From Bacteroidia bacterium (lineage in GTDB: Bacteria; Bacteroidota; Bacteroidia; UKL13-3), in assembly GCA_014376805.1 (NCBI GenBank), contig JACMQU010000003.1, forward strand, positions 1 to 64,000: a stretch of DNA of 64,000 nucleotides, written 5' to 3'. Below are positions 44,706 through 54,457 of the stretch, piece after piece. Each line of letters opens with the position of its first letter. Position 1 is the stretch's first letter. The notes under the pieces are model-generated. The model did no database searches. It saw nothing but the letters and a program-made list of their open reading frames with translations, and was not told where the DNA came from. The translations under genes and the position numbers were made by a program.

Positions 44706-45641
44706 TTAAAACATTCTATTTCGTCCGGTGCCTTCTGTAGGTTGCATAAAAAATCTTGTGCCTACCGGACTATCTTTTCCTATCCTAAAAGCAATGCCAA
44801 TAGAATGAGATTGTTTACTTACTTTAAAAATAGAGGATAATGGCAAATTGTAATTATAAAAAACGGATAACTTTTCGGTAGCTTTTACATAGGCAAAAAT
44901 ACCCAGTTGGTTGGCCGGAGAGAAATTGAAACCTGCACCAAATTTATGCTGATAAACTCCCATACATCCTATGTTAATATTTAAAGGAGTGTTACTGGTG
45001 GAAGTAAGTAAAGCAAATGCTTCTATACCTATATCCTCACTAAAATCAGTGGCATACCAGGCATGCAGGTTTAACACCGGTTGTTCTGTACTGTTAGTAA
45101 ACCTAAAGCGGGGTTGTGGAATAAGGTTCATTACACTAAACCCAATCATAAAGGTATTAGGGTGATAAAAAGCCAGCCCTGCATCAAAATTGTTAACGGC
45201 TAAACTTGTTTGGTCTTGTGCTAATAATGGATCATCCGGATTATTAATCAGACTGGAATTAATGTTTAAATAACTTTTAGTTAGATGATGTTTTATACCA
45301 AAAGAAAGATGCGACCCCAGGCTAGTTTGTAAATGAAAAGAAAAGGAGTTAACTAAGGAGATACTGCTCACCGGTCCAATTCTGTCAGAAATAATAGCGA
45401 TATCCCAACCCGTATTTCCATTAAACATTTTATCATACCTTAAAAATCCGGTATTAGGTGCACCATTTAAACCTACCCATCGGGCATCGTAACCTATCTG
45501 AGCCTGCCCACTATGCATACCTGCAATTGCCGGATTTACAAGTACCGGATTAAATAAAAAAAGCTGGGTATTTGGAGTAAGTTGAGCATGAGAATTTAAA
45601 AAACATACGCTCAACAAAAGGCCTCCTATAAAATTTTTCAT
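44706..45641 (-). CDS. PorP/SprF-family type IX secretion membrane protein
   Basis: 311 residues from the ATG at 45641. Signal peptide MKNFIGGLLLSVCFLNSHAQ, then LFLFNPVLVNPAIAGMHSGQAQIGYDARWVG, the PorP/SprF hallmark, and an outer-membrane beta-barrel body. SprF-type proteins bind the type B C-terminal domain of their neighbouring secreted adhesin and attach it to the cell surface. It lies 39 bases after the giant adhesin gene, the classic pair, and is followed by a terminator. Confidence 0.92.
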   Translation of the reverse strand: MKNFIGGLLLSVCFLNSHAQLTPNTQLFLFNPVLVNPAIAGMHSGQAQIGYDARWVGLNGAPNTGFLRYDKMFNGNTGWDIAIISDRIGPVSSISLVNSFSFHLQTSLGSHLSFGIKHHLTKSYLNINSSLINNPDDPLLAQDQTSLAVNNFDAGLAFYHPNTFMIGFSVMNLIPQPRFRFTNSTEQPVLNLHAWYATDFSEDIGIEAFALLTSTSNTPLNINIGCMGVYQHKFGAGFNFSPANQLGIFAYVKATEKLSVFYNYNLPLSSIFKVSKQSHSIGIAFRIGKDSPVGTRFFMQPTEGTGRNRMF

Positions 45642-45680
45642 ACATTTCATTTTAATAAAGTGTTTTAAGTTTACCTGATT

Positions 45681-48600
45681 TTATTTGGTTAAATACACAT
45701 ATCCTGAATATGTTTTGTTATTCGCTTTTGTGGTTAGTACATAAAAATAAGTATCAGTAGGTAAAAAGCCATCGCCACTTGAAAATAAAGTTGTTTTGTT
45801 GGGCTTTCCATCCCAGTCATTTGCATAATTTACTTTTGTATAAACGGTTTCACCCCAACGGTTAAATACGGTTAATTCATTATCCGCAAAGTCTAACAAA
45901 CCTTTAATATAAAATATATCATTCCTGCCATCACCATTAGGTGTGAAACCTTGCGGGATCATCAAATCGCATTTAGCTGTATTGGCATCAGAAGGAACCA
46001 TGGTAACTATAATGGTGTCGAAACAGGCATTGGTATCCATTACTATTGCTTTAAAATCGCCTCTGGTAACTTTTGTTATGTCAGGCGAATTAAGGGATAA
46101 TGAATTCCAGGCAAAATGATAAGGCTGTGTGCCACCTGTTGCACTTAACTTCACTACTCCGTTAGAATCATCGGCACACATTATCTGGGTAAGTACAAGT
46201 GCTGAAATTTTAACAAGATCAGGATCCGTTAGAACCAGGTCTTGGGTTATTGTACATCCTCTCGCATCAGTAATGGTATAAGTGTATAAACCTGCACCAA
46301 TGTTTTTTAAAGTATCGGAAACAGGTATGCCTACCCAAGTGGCTGTGTAAGGCATCTCGCCCCCGTAAACCAATGGATATAAAACAGCATTGGTATCATT
46401 ATTACAGCTTACACTTTTTAGTGTTTGAATATTAAGCACAAGGGCACTGTCTGGATTGGTTATTGTAACGGTATCATATTGTATACAGCCTAAACTATCC
46501 ATAATTACATACGCATATTTTCCGGGCGAAAGGTTAGTTTTTAAAGGCACAATAGAAGCATCAATCTGCCATAAAACGGTATAAGGTAATACTCCACCTG
46601 TAGCTCCTGCGGTTGCTATTCCATCATTTAAACCGTAACAGCTTATATTGGTTAAAACAGCTGCCCTTTTAAACGCTGCCGGAACATTTATATAAACACT
46701 ATCTGTAAATTTACAGGTACCATTATCATAAAAGCAGTAAGCCCAGCCAACATAATCTTTATAAGTTGCAAACTGTGTGGTTTCTCCATTGTTCCAGTTA
46801 TAATTGCTAAATCCGGCTTTTGCTTCCAAGAGTACAGTATCACCATTACAATTAAATTTGGAAGCACTATCCGGAATGATATCAAAAAATTCATTGATCA
46901 CTTTTACCTCAATATTACCGGCATTGCATAACGCAGAGGTATTACTCTGATCTCTTGATATTCTTAACCGATATCTGGTATCAATTGTGGGTAATACAAC
47001 TATACTGTCTGTAGTTTCTCCATTTGGTAACCAGCTGAATTTATAATAAAATGGTTCAATTTCAAGTAACCCAAAAATGTTGGAAAGGCATTGATCCGGA
47101 TTGATAACGTCATCATCAATATAGCTGTTCCACATTTTAGGATTTACACAATCAAAACGGGTCATAAATACATAATCTTCCGGAGTTGCTGATGGTTCTC
47201 CCGGAGCCCAGTTGGTATAAGTAAGCGAATCACAATTCATCCAGTTATGGTAACCGTTACCATTTCTGAATAATCCCAGCCAGGCATTGCTATCAACTAT
47301 TGAAGCAATAAAGTTTTGTTCTAAAGTATCATTTATACAAGCAAGGTGCCCCCCCTGAGCCAATGCACTTTGAGCGGCTAAACTCCAGTTACTGTGGGTA
47401 TCAGCAAGATAATAATGATGCCCGTGATATTCTCCTTTATAAGTGTACCCTGCAATTGCCTGCGCGGCTATATAACTGGTATTTGCAGGGGCGCCAAATG
47501 GGTTACAGTTATTATGCAGATCTGCATTTAAAGTAATGCTGTTTCCAAAACAGATACTGGTATCGGTTTGTTTAATTGAAAATGGACCTTTGTTAATAAA
47601 TATACTATCTAATCCGGTGCAACCGCCAAACATGGTTTCTACATGCCCTAAGTACCAACCTGTATTGTATGCTCTTGAACCCTGAGATACATCGCCGGTA
47701 CTCCACGTATATTTGCTATAACCGGAAGGAAGATTAAGTGTATCTGAGGGACTGTTACAAATGATGGATGTATCCTGAAACAACAGATCGAAAGGAAGGT
47801 TACCTGTAAAGGTACTTACTGTTACTGTATCATAACAAAAGCTTCCGCCTACCGGAACTCTTACCCAGTAATCCTGGGTTGGATCTATTGGCAGTACAAA
47901 TATATTTTGCGTTGTGTCTCCGGTAGACCATAACACATTGGAAGATTGTCTTAACTGAATATTCAGGTTATCTAACGACCAGCTTTCATTACATCCGTTA
48001 GAATTACTAAACGTATCTTTAAGATCTCCTAAAAATGAAAGATCTAAATTGAAGTTACTATGTCTGAACCTTTTTGTAATTCTGTATAAAGTAGTTTTTA
48101 CGCCTCTCGCATCACATCTTTTTGGAAGATTTAGTAAGATAGCACCCGTAGTTGATGGGTTTGAAGCTGCTGTAAGCAAACTTGGAAAACTTTGCGTACA
48201 GGTGCTGTTATTTGAAAAAGTTGTATTAATAAGGTTGGCTGCACCATTTTTAACTCTGAAAAAATCGGGGCCTACAAGATTACAGTTTCCCTCCCAGGTA
48301 TCATGAATGTAAAGATCAAAACTTATTTCAACTGAATCATGTAAGGGTAATCCAGACAAACTTAATGTAATAGAATCATTAGCAAGTGGACCTAATGTTT
48401 TAGTGCCGTTAAAGTTAAACTGAGGGCTATTGTTGAAACTTGAAAAAGGTTTAACTTGAAAATCGTTGCCATAGTAACTGGAAAAGGCAAAGGCCGGTGT
48501 GGGCCCTCTTAAAAATACTGGTGTACCCAAACAAACCGCTGTATCGGGGGTTCTGATGGACGCGTTATATATGAGTGCGTAAACACTGTCTATACCAATA

Positions 48601-51212
48601 CAACCTTCTGGTGAAACAACTGAAACTTTATACCATCCATTATTGAATACAAAAATAAAAGGATTGGTACTTCCTGTACTCCACCTGTATGATGCCATAC
48701 CTGCAGTGGCAGCCAGCACTACAAAACTTGCTTTACATTCGCTGATACTATCAGAAGGGAATAAATTATTCACATCAATAACATTAATATTCACTGTTCC
48801 AAAACAGGTGGAACCATTTTGTTTAATCATTACATTATAGGGTGTGTTTGTAACAGGTGATACAACAGTTGATGCTGTGGTTCCGCCATTACTCCATAAA
48901 TAAGTTACATTGGTTGCTGCATCAAATTCTACTAAGGCAAATACCGTATTATCGCAGGGGTCAGGAGATCCACTGTTGTCATCAATAATATTTTTCCATT
49001 TTCGTGCATCCGGACAAATATCATTTTCCATAAAAACAAAATTCTTTGCCGGGTCTGGTGAAGGATTTATGGAAGCCCAGTTTGTAAAAGTTAAAGAATC
49101 ACAATTACTCCATATAAATTGTTGGGTACTGGCAGTTCTATAAAGTCCCAGCCATAGGTTCAAACCGGCTAAAACTCCATTAGATTCTATAAAACTCTGT
49201 TCTGCCCCGTCATTAATAACGGCAAGAAAACCACCCAGAAGCTGCGCCGCTTTTGCTGCTTGCGACCAGGTGCTCCGGGTTCTTGCTCTGTAATAAAAGT
49301 GCCCGTTAAATTTACCTGCATACTGATAATTAGGTCCCAGGTCCTGTCCTTCAGTTACCGGTTTATTTGCCGGAGCCCCAAACGGACTGCAATCAAAGCG
49401 CGGAGAGGCATCTAAAGTTATACTCTTACCCAAACAAATTTGTGTATCACCTTGTAAAATACGAGCTTTTCCAAAAATAACATAGATACTATCTATTGCA
49501 GAACATCCATCGGCGTTAGTAACGGTGCTGTAATACCAGCCTTTTACAGTTGTTTTAGTATCCGGAGTTGTTGAACCATTACTCCATACATACGTAACAA
49601 AACCTGAAGGAGCCAGCAGATATGCCGTATCCTGGTTACATACATTCAAGGTATCTGTACCCAGGTCATAAACTAAGGGAACACCAATTGTACAAGCTCC
49701 GTCTGTAATTACCAGGTTTTGATTTGGATTTACATTTAGTAATATGGTTGAGTTTCCATTCGCCCAGAATACTTCAATAGTATCTATAACGGTACTGGTA
49801 CCAATACCAAAATGCAAACGATCACTGCCATTAATGCCTGCAGTATTGCTATTCTGTGAGGAGTAGGTCTTATACTGTATTTTGTTTGCAGCACTTACCT
49901 TTACTCTGGTTCCTCTGGGGTCAGCCTGACCCCCGCATGAAATTAATTTAATGTTGATATACTTATTGGTTGTTGCTGCACCTTTATATAAACCTGCAAA
50001 CCCACCGGCAGCGCCAAATTTAAATATATCCTGCACACCATCATTATTGTAATCAAAAACTGTAAAGTGTGCCTTTGCATTTGTACTCACTGATGCAGAA
50101 GGCAAGAGTGCAGCCTGCCTGTTAATAAATATATTGCCTGGTGTATTAATCATTAAAGCGGGAGTAGATGAACCTCCGGTATTTTTATTAATTTCCCATA
50201 ATACATCATAATCACCATCATTTTCGGCATCAAATACATGAGAAGCATAATTATCTCCGGTATTAGCGCCTTGATAAGTATTAACGGTTGCAGTGGAATT
50301 AGTAAAAGTTCCATCACCGCCATTATTAGTAAAAACCCGGTTACCATTATTAGAACTTCCCGGCAATACCACTTCTTTGGTTCCTAATAAAATATCCATA
50401 TAACCATCGTGGTTCCAGTCCCAGATAGTTGCAAAGCCTACCGGACTGCTGTTAATCAAACCCGTTGTGGTAGTAATAACCGAATAAATACCGCTACCAT
50501 TATTATCATACAAACTTATGGTAGCATTCGTATTAATATTAGCATTTGTAATAACCAAAATGTCTTCCGAAAGATCGTTATTATAATCTATTAGTGCAAA
50601 GTAAGGTGTAGCAGAAAAACCTGTTATTAAATCTGAATCAATGGAAAAAACACCTCCTAAATTTTTTAGTAGAGCAATTACATGGTTTCCGTTGGCAAGA
50701 GTCATTCCAAACAATATGTCGTTGGTATTATTTTTGTTATAATCCGAAATCAGAATAATGGGATCTGCAGTATATGTGTTGCTTATTATATTGATTCTGG
50801 AAGGCATACCGGAAATAGAAGACACTTCGGTAAAGTTTGAACCGCAATTATTTTTAAATAAGCGCATAAACCCACCTAAACCGGCTCTTGAGATTAGCAG
50901 GTCCTGAAAACCGTCATTATTGTAATCAAAGGAAAGAACACCCGTGCCTTCTGAGCCATTTATAACAGGTAGCAATGCAATATTGGTAATATCAGTAAAA
51001 AAGCCATTTGTATTCCTATATAACTTTATAGGGCCAGTAGCACTATTCTGATAAACCACATCTTCAAACCCATCATTGTTAAAATCTATCACATCTAAAA
51101 TTTGCCCCTGATTGGGAGGTAAACCTGAGATACTTATAGAATCAATATAAGTTTGTGAAAAAGATGCTAAGCTCGCTAATAAAAGTACCGGGAATAGTAT
51201 TTTTTTAAACAT
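45681..51212 (-). CDS. Giant T9SS adhesin with FG-GAP, UnbV, C-type lectin and SprB repeats
   Basis: 1843 residues. Signal peptide MFKKILFPVLLLASLASFSQ. FG-GAP/VCBS repeats with DxNxDGxxD calcium loops at about 25-395; ASPIC/UnbV domain at about 415-505; two C-type-lectin domains at about 635-760 and 1265-1385, both with WLGL and a CDSLTxTNWA block; several SxGxSTxxVxxxGWY-type beta modules between them; SprB-like repeats at about 1520-1720 (ISCYGLNDGIA, GGTQPYHFAW); and a type B gliding-motility C-terminal domain at about 1745-1843 (GFTPNGDGRNDIF, FNRWGETVY). It is exported by the type IX system and anchored with the SprF-like partner. A longer frame to 51257 hides the signal peptide. Confidence 0.93.
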   Translation of the reverse strand: MFKKILFPVLLLASLASFSQTYIDSISISGLPPNQGQILDVIDFNNDGFEDVVYQNSATGPIKLYRNTNGFFTDITNIALLPVINGSEGTGVLSFDYNNDGFQDLLISRAGLGGFMRLFKNNCGSNFTEVSSISGMPSRINIISNTYTADPIILISDYNKNNTNDILFGMTLANGNHVIALLKNLGGVFSIDSDLITGFSATPYFALIDYNNDLSEDILVITNANINTNATISLYDNNGSGIYSVITTTTGLINSSPVGFATIWDWNHDGYMDILLGTKEVVLPGSSNNGNRVFTNNGGDGTFTNSTATVNTYQGANTGDNYASHVFDAENDGDYDVLWEINKNTGGSSTPALMINTPGNIFINRQAALLPSASVSTNAKAHFTVFDYNNDGVQDIFKFGAAGGFAGLYKGAATTNKYINIKLISCGGQADPRGTRVKVSAANKIQYKTYSSQNSNTAGINGSDRLHFGIGTSTVIDTIEVFWANGNSTILLNVNPNQNLVITDGACTIGVPLVYDLGTDTLNVCNQDTAYLLAPSGFVTYVWSNGSTTPDTKTTVKGWYYSTVTNADGCSAIDSIYVIFGKARILQGDTQICLGKSITLDASPRFDCSPFGAPANKPVTEGQDLGPNYQYAGKFNGHFYYRARTRSTWSQAAKAAQLLGGFLAVINDGAEQSFIESNGVLAGLNLWLGLYRTASTQQFIWSNCDSLTFTNWASINPSPDPAKNFVFMENDICPDARKWKNIIDDNSGSPDPCDNTVFALVEFDAATNVTYLWSNGGTTASTVVSPVTNTPYNVMIKQNGSTCFGTVNINVIDVNNLFPSDSISECKASFVVLAATAGMASYRWSTGSTNPFIFVFNNGWYKVSVVSPEGCIGIDSVYALIYNASIRTPDTAVCLGTPVFLRGPTPAFAFSSYYGNDFQVKPFSSFNNSPQFNFNGTKTLGPLANDSITLSLSGLPLHDSVEISFDLYIHDTWEGNCNLVGPDFFRVKNGAANLINTTFSNNSTCTQSFPSLLTAASNPSTTGAILLNLPKRCDARGVKTTLYRITKRFRHSNFNLDLSFLGDLKDTFSNSNGCNESWSLDNLNIQLRQSSNVLWSTGDTTQNIFVLPIDPTQDYWVRVPVGGSFCYDTVTVSTFTGNLPFDLLFQDTSIICNSPSDTLNLPSGYSKYTWSTGDVSQGSRAYNTGWYLGHVETMFGGCTGLDSIFINKGPFSIKQTDTSICFGNSITLNADLHNNCNPFGAPANTSYIAAQAIAGYTYKGEYHGHHYYLADTHSNWSLAAQSALAQGGHLACINDTLEQNFIASIVDSNAWLGLFRNGNGYHNWMNCDSLTYTNWAPGEPSATPEDYVFMTRFDCVNPKMWNSYIDDDVINPDQCLSNIFGLLEIEPFYYKFSWLPNGETTDSIVVLPTIDTRYRLRISRDQSNTSALCNAGNIEVKVINEFFDIIPDSASKFNCNGDTVLLEAKAGFSNYNWNNGETTQFATYKDYVGWAYCFYDNGTCKFTDSVYINVPAAFKRAAVLTNISCYGLNDGIATAGATGGVLPYTVLWQIDASIVPLKTNLSPGKYAYVIMDSLGCIQYDTVTITNPDSALVLNIQTLKSVSCNNDTNAVLYPLVYGGEMPYTATWVGIPVSDTLKNIGAGLYTYTITDARGCTITQDLVLTDPDLVKISALVLTQIMCADDSNGVVKLSATGGTQPYHFAWNSLSLNSPDITKVTRGDFKAIVMDTNACFDTIIVTMVPSDANTAKCDLMIPQGFTPNGDGRNDIFYIKGLLDFADNELTVFNRWGETVYTKVNYANDWDGKPNKTTLFSSGDGFLPTDTYFYVLTTKANNKTYSGYVYLTK

Positions 51213-51402
51213 GGTGCTTGTTTTTTTAATTAAGAATTTATATAAAACAGGGCACAATTTAGCTGTTTTATTTATAGTTTTAATCGTTTAGAAAATATTA
51301 AGATTCACAACTACGTAAGGAGAGAGTCATTTTGTGGACAGGTAGCAAATGATCTTTAATATGCCAGTTCCCCAAAAACCCTGAAAAATCTAAAGAATAT
51401 CA

Positions 51403-52431
51403 TCAACTACTATTCTTAAGATAATCATATAACCGCTTCATATCGTTTGCGGTATGGTTAAGATGAAACACAAATCTGACTAGATTTTTACCCATACTTA
51501 CCGCTTTTATTTTGTTTTTAGCAAGTTCTTCAAGAAAAGCTACCACAGATTTTGTCTCTTTAATTTTAAAAATAACAAGATTGGTTTCAACAGGTAAAAC
51601 GAATTCAACAAACGATTTGCTGCTCAGTAGTTCAGCTGTAATTTTTGCTCTGTCATGATCTTCATTTAACCGCATCACATTATTTTTTAACGCATATAAT
51701 CCGGCTGCTGCAATAAATCCGGCCTGCCTCATGCCCCCGCCAAATATTTTTCTTAATCGCCTGGCTTTATAAATATGCAGTTCTGAACCTAATAACAAAG
51801 AACCTACCGGAGCTCCTAAACCTTTGCTTAAACAAATTGAAATGGTATCAAATAAGGTTCCGTATTCTTTAGCTTGCTCATTTCTGGCCTCCATGGCATT
51901 AAACAGGCGGGCTCCGTCTAAATGAAATGCCAGCTTGTGTTCATTACAAACCCTTTTTATTTTTTTTAATTCTTGCAGATCCCAACATGCGCCACCGCCT
52001 TTATTTACAGTATTTTCAATGCATACTAACCTTGTTGTTGGAAAATGCACATCGTCTTTATTTATGTTTTCCAAAACCTGATCTGCAGTAAATTTTCCTC
52101 TTTCTCCATTTAATAACCTTACAGATGCCCCTGAATTAAATGCTATTCCACCACCTTCAAATAAATAAACATGTGCCAGTTGATCACAAATTACCTCATC
52201 TCCGGGCTGTGTATGAACCTTAATAGCAATCTGATTTGTTTGTGTACCACTGGAGCAAAATAAGGCAGCCTCCATTCCAAAGAGATTTGCCGCATATTCC
52301 TGTAAAGCGTTCACTGTCTTATCTTCGCCAAAAACATCATCTCCAACTTCTGCGTTCATCATAGCATCTTTCATGCCCGCTGTTGGCATCGTAACGGTAT
52401 CACTCCGCAAATCAATCCAGTTTTCTTCCAT
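51403..52431 (-). CDS. ltaE: Low-specificity L-threonine aldolase
   Basis: 342 residues, PLP fold type I. N-terminal [59 protein letters not shown] and PLP lysine in [15 protein letters not shown]. It splits threonine and allo-threonine to glycine and acetaldehyde. Single gene, divergent from the Lgt-family gene at 52612. The 51213-51402 gap toward the adhesin gene shows no clear promoter. Confidence 0.94.
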   Translation of the reverse strand: MEENWIDLRSDTVTMPTAGMKDAMMNAEVGDDVFGEDKTVNALQEYAANLFGMEAALFCSSGTQTNQIAIKVHTQPGDEVICDQLAHVYLFEGGGIAFNSGASVRLLNGERGKFTADQVLENINKDDVHFPTTRLVCIENTVNKGGGACWDLQELKKIKRVCNEHKLAFHLDGARLFNAMEARNEQAKEYGTLFDTISICLSKGLGAPVGSLLLGSELHIYKARRLRKIFGGGMRQAGFIAAAGLYALKNNVMRLNEDHDRAKITAELLSSKSFVEFVLPVETNLVIFKIKETKSVVAFLEELAKNKIKAVSMGKNLVRFVFHLNHTANDMKRLYDYLKNSS

Positions 52432-52611
52432 ATAAACAAACTAATAGTTTTGCCGGGACAAATGCAAACGGGGAAGATTCTGATGATAGGTGTTAAGGAA
52501 AAAGTTTTACTTTATATCCATATTGACTTACACCTTATAGCTTTTTTGATGGAATTCCAAACTTTTCTATATTCTTTTTATAATGTTTATTCGCAGTTGT
52601 AAAAATTAATT

Positions 52612-53769
52612 ATGTACGCTACAATTTCTGATTTGCTTCGCGATTTATTTGGCTTTAATATTCCATTACCCATTCAAACCTTTGGTTTTTTTATGGCGCT
52701 GTCTTTTGCAGGGGCTTACTGGACAACACTTAATGAGCTAAAACGCAAGGAAGCCAGCGGATTGTTACACACTTTTTTACGCAACAGTATAAAAAATGAA
52801 CCCATCACTTTAATAGATTTTATAACGGCAACTATAATAGGCGCATTCATAGGATTTAAAGGTTTGGAAATGGTACTGGATTATGATGCATTAGTTTTAA
52901 ACCCACAGGGCTTTCTATTATCAGGCAAGGGAAGTTGGTTTGGGGCATTAATTGGAGGAGCCTACGCATATTATATAAAATGGAAGGAAGCGAAAACGCT
53001 TGAAGGCACGCAACCCGAAAAAGTAAAAGTAGAAATGCATCCTTATGAATTAATGGGTAACATTGTTGCAATTGCTGCTATTGCGGGTATCCTGGGAGCC
53101 AAAATTTTTCATAATCTTGAAAATTTAGACGAATTTATGGCTGATCCGATGGGTTCGCTGATATCGTTTAGCGGCTTAACCTTTTACGGTGGTTTAATAG
53201 TTGCTGCTGTTTTAATAATATGGTATGCAGGTAAAAATGGAGTGCCTGCTTTTATGATGATGGATGCTGCGGCACCCGGATTAATGCTTGCGTATGGCAT
53301 CGGTCGAATTGGTTGTCACCTGAGTGGTGATGGCGATTGGGGAATTGATAACCTGGCACCCCAGCCGGGTTGGCTCAGCTTCTTGCCCGAATGGGTGTGG
53401 GCTTACCGTTACCCACATAATGTGCTAAGTGATGGAATTCCGATTGCCGGCTGCGAAGGTGCTCATTGCAATATGCTGGCAAATCCAGTATTTCCTACAC
53501 CTTTGTATGAAGCCATTGCGTGTATTCTTTTGTTTTTTTTACTTTGGAGTATGCGCAAAAGATTTTCTATACCGGGTACACTTTTTTGTTTCTATTTGAT
53601 CCTGAATGGACTTGAAAGGTTTCTGATTGAAAAAATAAGAGTAAATACCACTTATCAGATTTTTGGCAAGCATATAACGCAGGCCGAACTTATTTCAAGT
53701 ATATTATTTTTATCAGGAATTATAGGGTGGTACTTACTGTATAAACGTAACAAACATAAGTTGGCATGA
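52612..53769 (+). CDS. lgt: Prolipoprotein diacylglyceryl transferase family protein (Lgt-like)
   Basis: 385 residues with about seven or eight membrane segments, longer than Escherichia coli Lgt (291). Lgt motifs: YGIGRIGCHLSGDGDWG (R232 matches the essential arginine in GRIGNFINGE), FPTPLYEA and LERFLIEKIR. The usual HGGL motif is FYGGL here: Y192 replaces the essential histidine. Lgt moves diacylglycerol from phosphatidylglycerol to the lipobox cysteine. Whether this divergent member does so is uncertain; another lgt may exist elsewhere. Followed after 19 bases by a DUF4294 gene. Confidence 0.8.
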   Translation: MYATISDLLRDLFGFNIPLPIQTFGFFMALSFAGAYWTTLNELKRKEASGLLHTFLRNSIKNEPITLIDFITATIIGAFIGFKGLEMVLDYDALVLNPQGFLLSGKGSWFGALIGGAYAYYIKWKEAKTLEGTQPEKVKVEMHPYELMGNIVAIAAIAGILGAKIFHNLENLDEFMADPMGSLISFSGLTFYGGLIVAAVLIIWYAGKNGVPAFMMMDAAAPGLMLAYGIGRIGCHLSGDGDWGIDNLAPQPGWLSFLPEWVWAYRYPHNVLSDGIPIAGCEGAHCNMLANPVFPTPLYEAIACILLFFLLWSMRKRFSIPGTLFCFYLILNGLERFLIEKIRVNTTYQIFGKHITQAELISSILFLSGIIGWYLLYKRNKHKLA

Positions 53770-53788
53770 TTTTTTCGTTTTAAATCAT

Positions 53789-54322
53789 ATGAAGCAAATA
53801 AAATCTTTCATCTTTATTGTTTTGCTTTTTTCAAAATTTATTCAGGCTCAAAATCCTGTTCAGGATACCATCAGGTACACCTTACCGGATTTTATTTTAG
53901 AGGCACAACAGGATTCTAATTATGAAAAAAAATTCCAGCGTCTTATCTATAATGTAAGAAAAGTATTGCCATACGCAAAAATGGCTAGTTTTCGTTTTCA
54001 GCTTATGGAGCAAAATCTGCTGGTACTTCCCACTGAAAAAGAACGCAAAGAATATTTGAAACGAACAGAACAAGCCATCAAAGATCAGTTTTTTGATGAC
54101 CTTAAAAATCTTTCACAATCTCAGGGCCGTATACTTATTAAACTTATTTACAGGGAGACCGGTAAAACCACCTACGATTTATTACAAACCTACAGAGGAA
54201 ATTTTACAGCCATATACTGGCAGGCCATGGCTAAAGTTTTTAATGCTAATTTAAAACAAGAATATGACCCAATAGAAGAGTGGCAGATTGAGCAGATTAT
54301 TAAAAAATTAGGTTTTGATTAA
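53789..54322 (+). CDS. DUF4294 exported protein
   Basis: 177 residues. Signal peptide MKQIKSFIFIVLLFSKFIQAQ; mature part LPDFILEAQQDSNYEKKFQRLIYNVRKVLPYAKMA and GRILIKLIYRETGKTTYDLLQTYRGNFTAIYWQAMAKVF match DUF4294, a family limited to Bacteroidota. Function unknown. It starts 19 bases after the Lgt-family gene and probably shares its transcript. Confidence 0.9.
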   Translation: MKQIKSFIFIVLLFSKFIQAQNPVQDTIRYTLPDFILEAQQDSNYEKKFQRLIYNVRKVLPYAKMASFRFQLMEQNLLVLPTEKERKEYLKRTEQAIKDQFFDDLKNLSQSQGRILIKLIYRETGKTTYDLLQTYRGNFTAIYWQAMAKVFNANLKQEYDPIEEWQIEQIIKKLGFD

Positions 54323-54442
54323 ACCATTTAACTATCCCTTTTTAAAATGATTACCTTATTAAACCGTATAAAAAGTAAGGATTTTAAACAATAAATCCAC
54401 AGCATGTTGATATTGGGATAATAAAGCCTATTAACCAGTACC

Positions 54443-54450
54443 TACATTTG
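54443..54450 (+). promoter_or_regulatory. -7 box almost at the glycosyltransferase start
   Basis: TACATTTG, an exact TAnnTTTG match, ends 7 bases before the ATG at 54458, so the transcript would be leaderless or nearly so. No -33 TTG at the usual spacing. Confidence 0.4.
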
Positions 54451-54457
54451 CACAATA

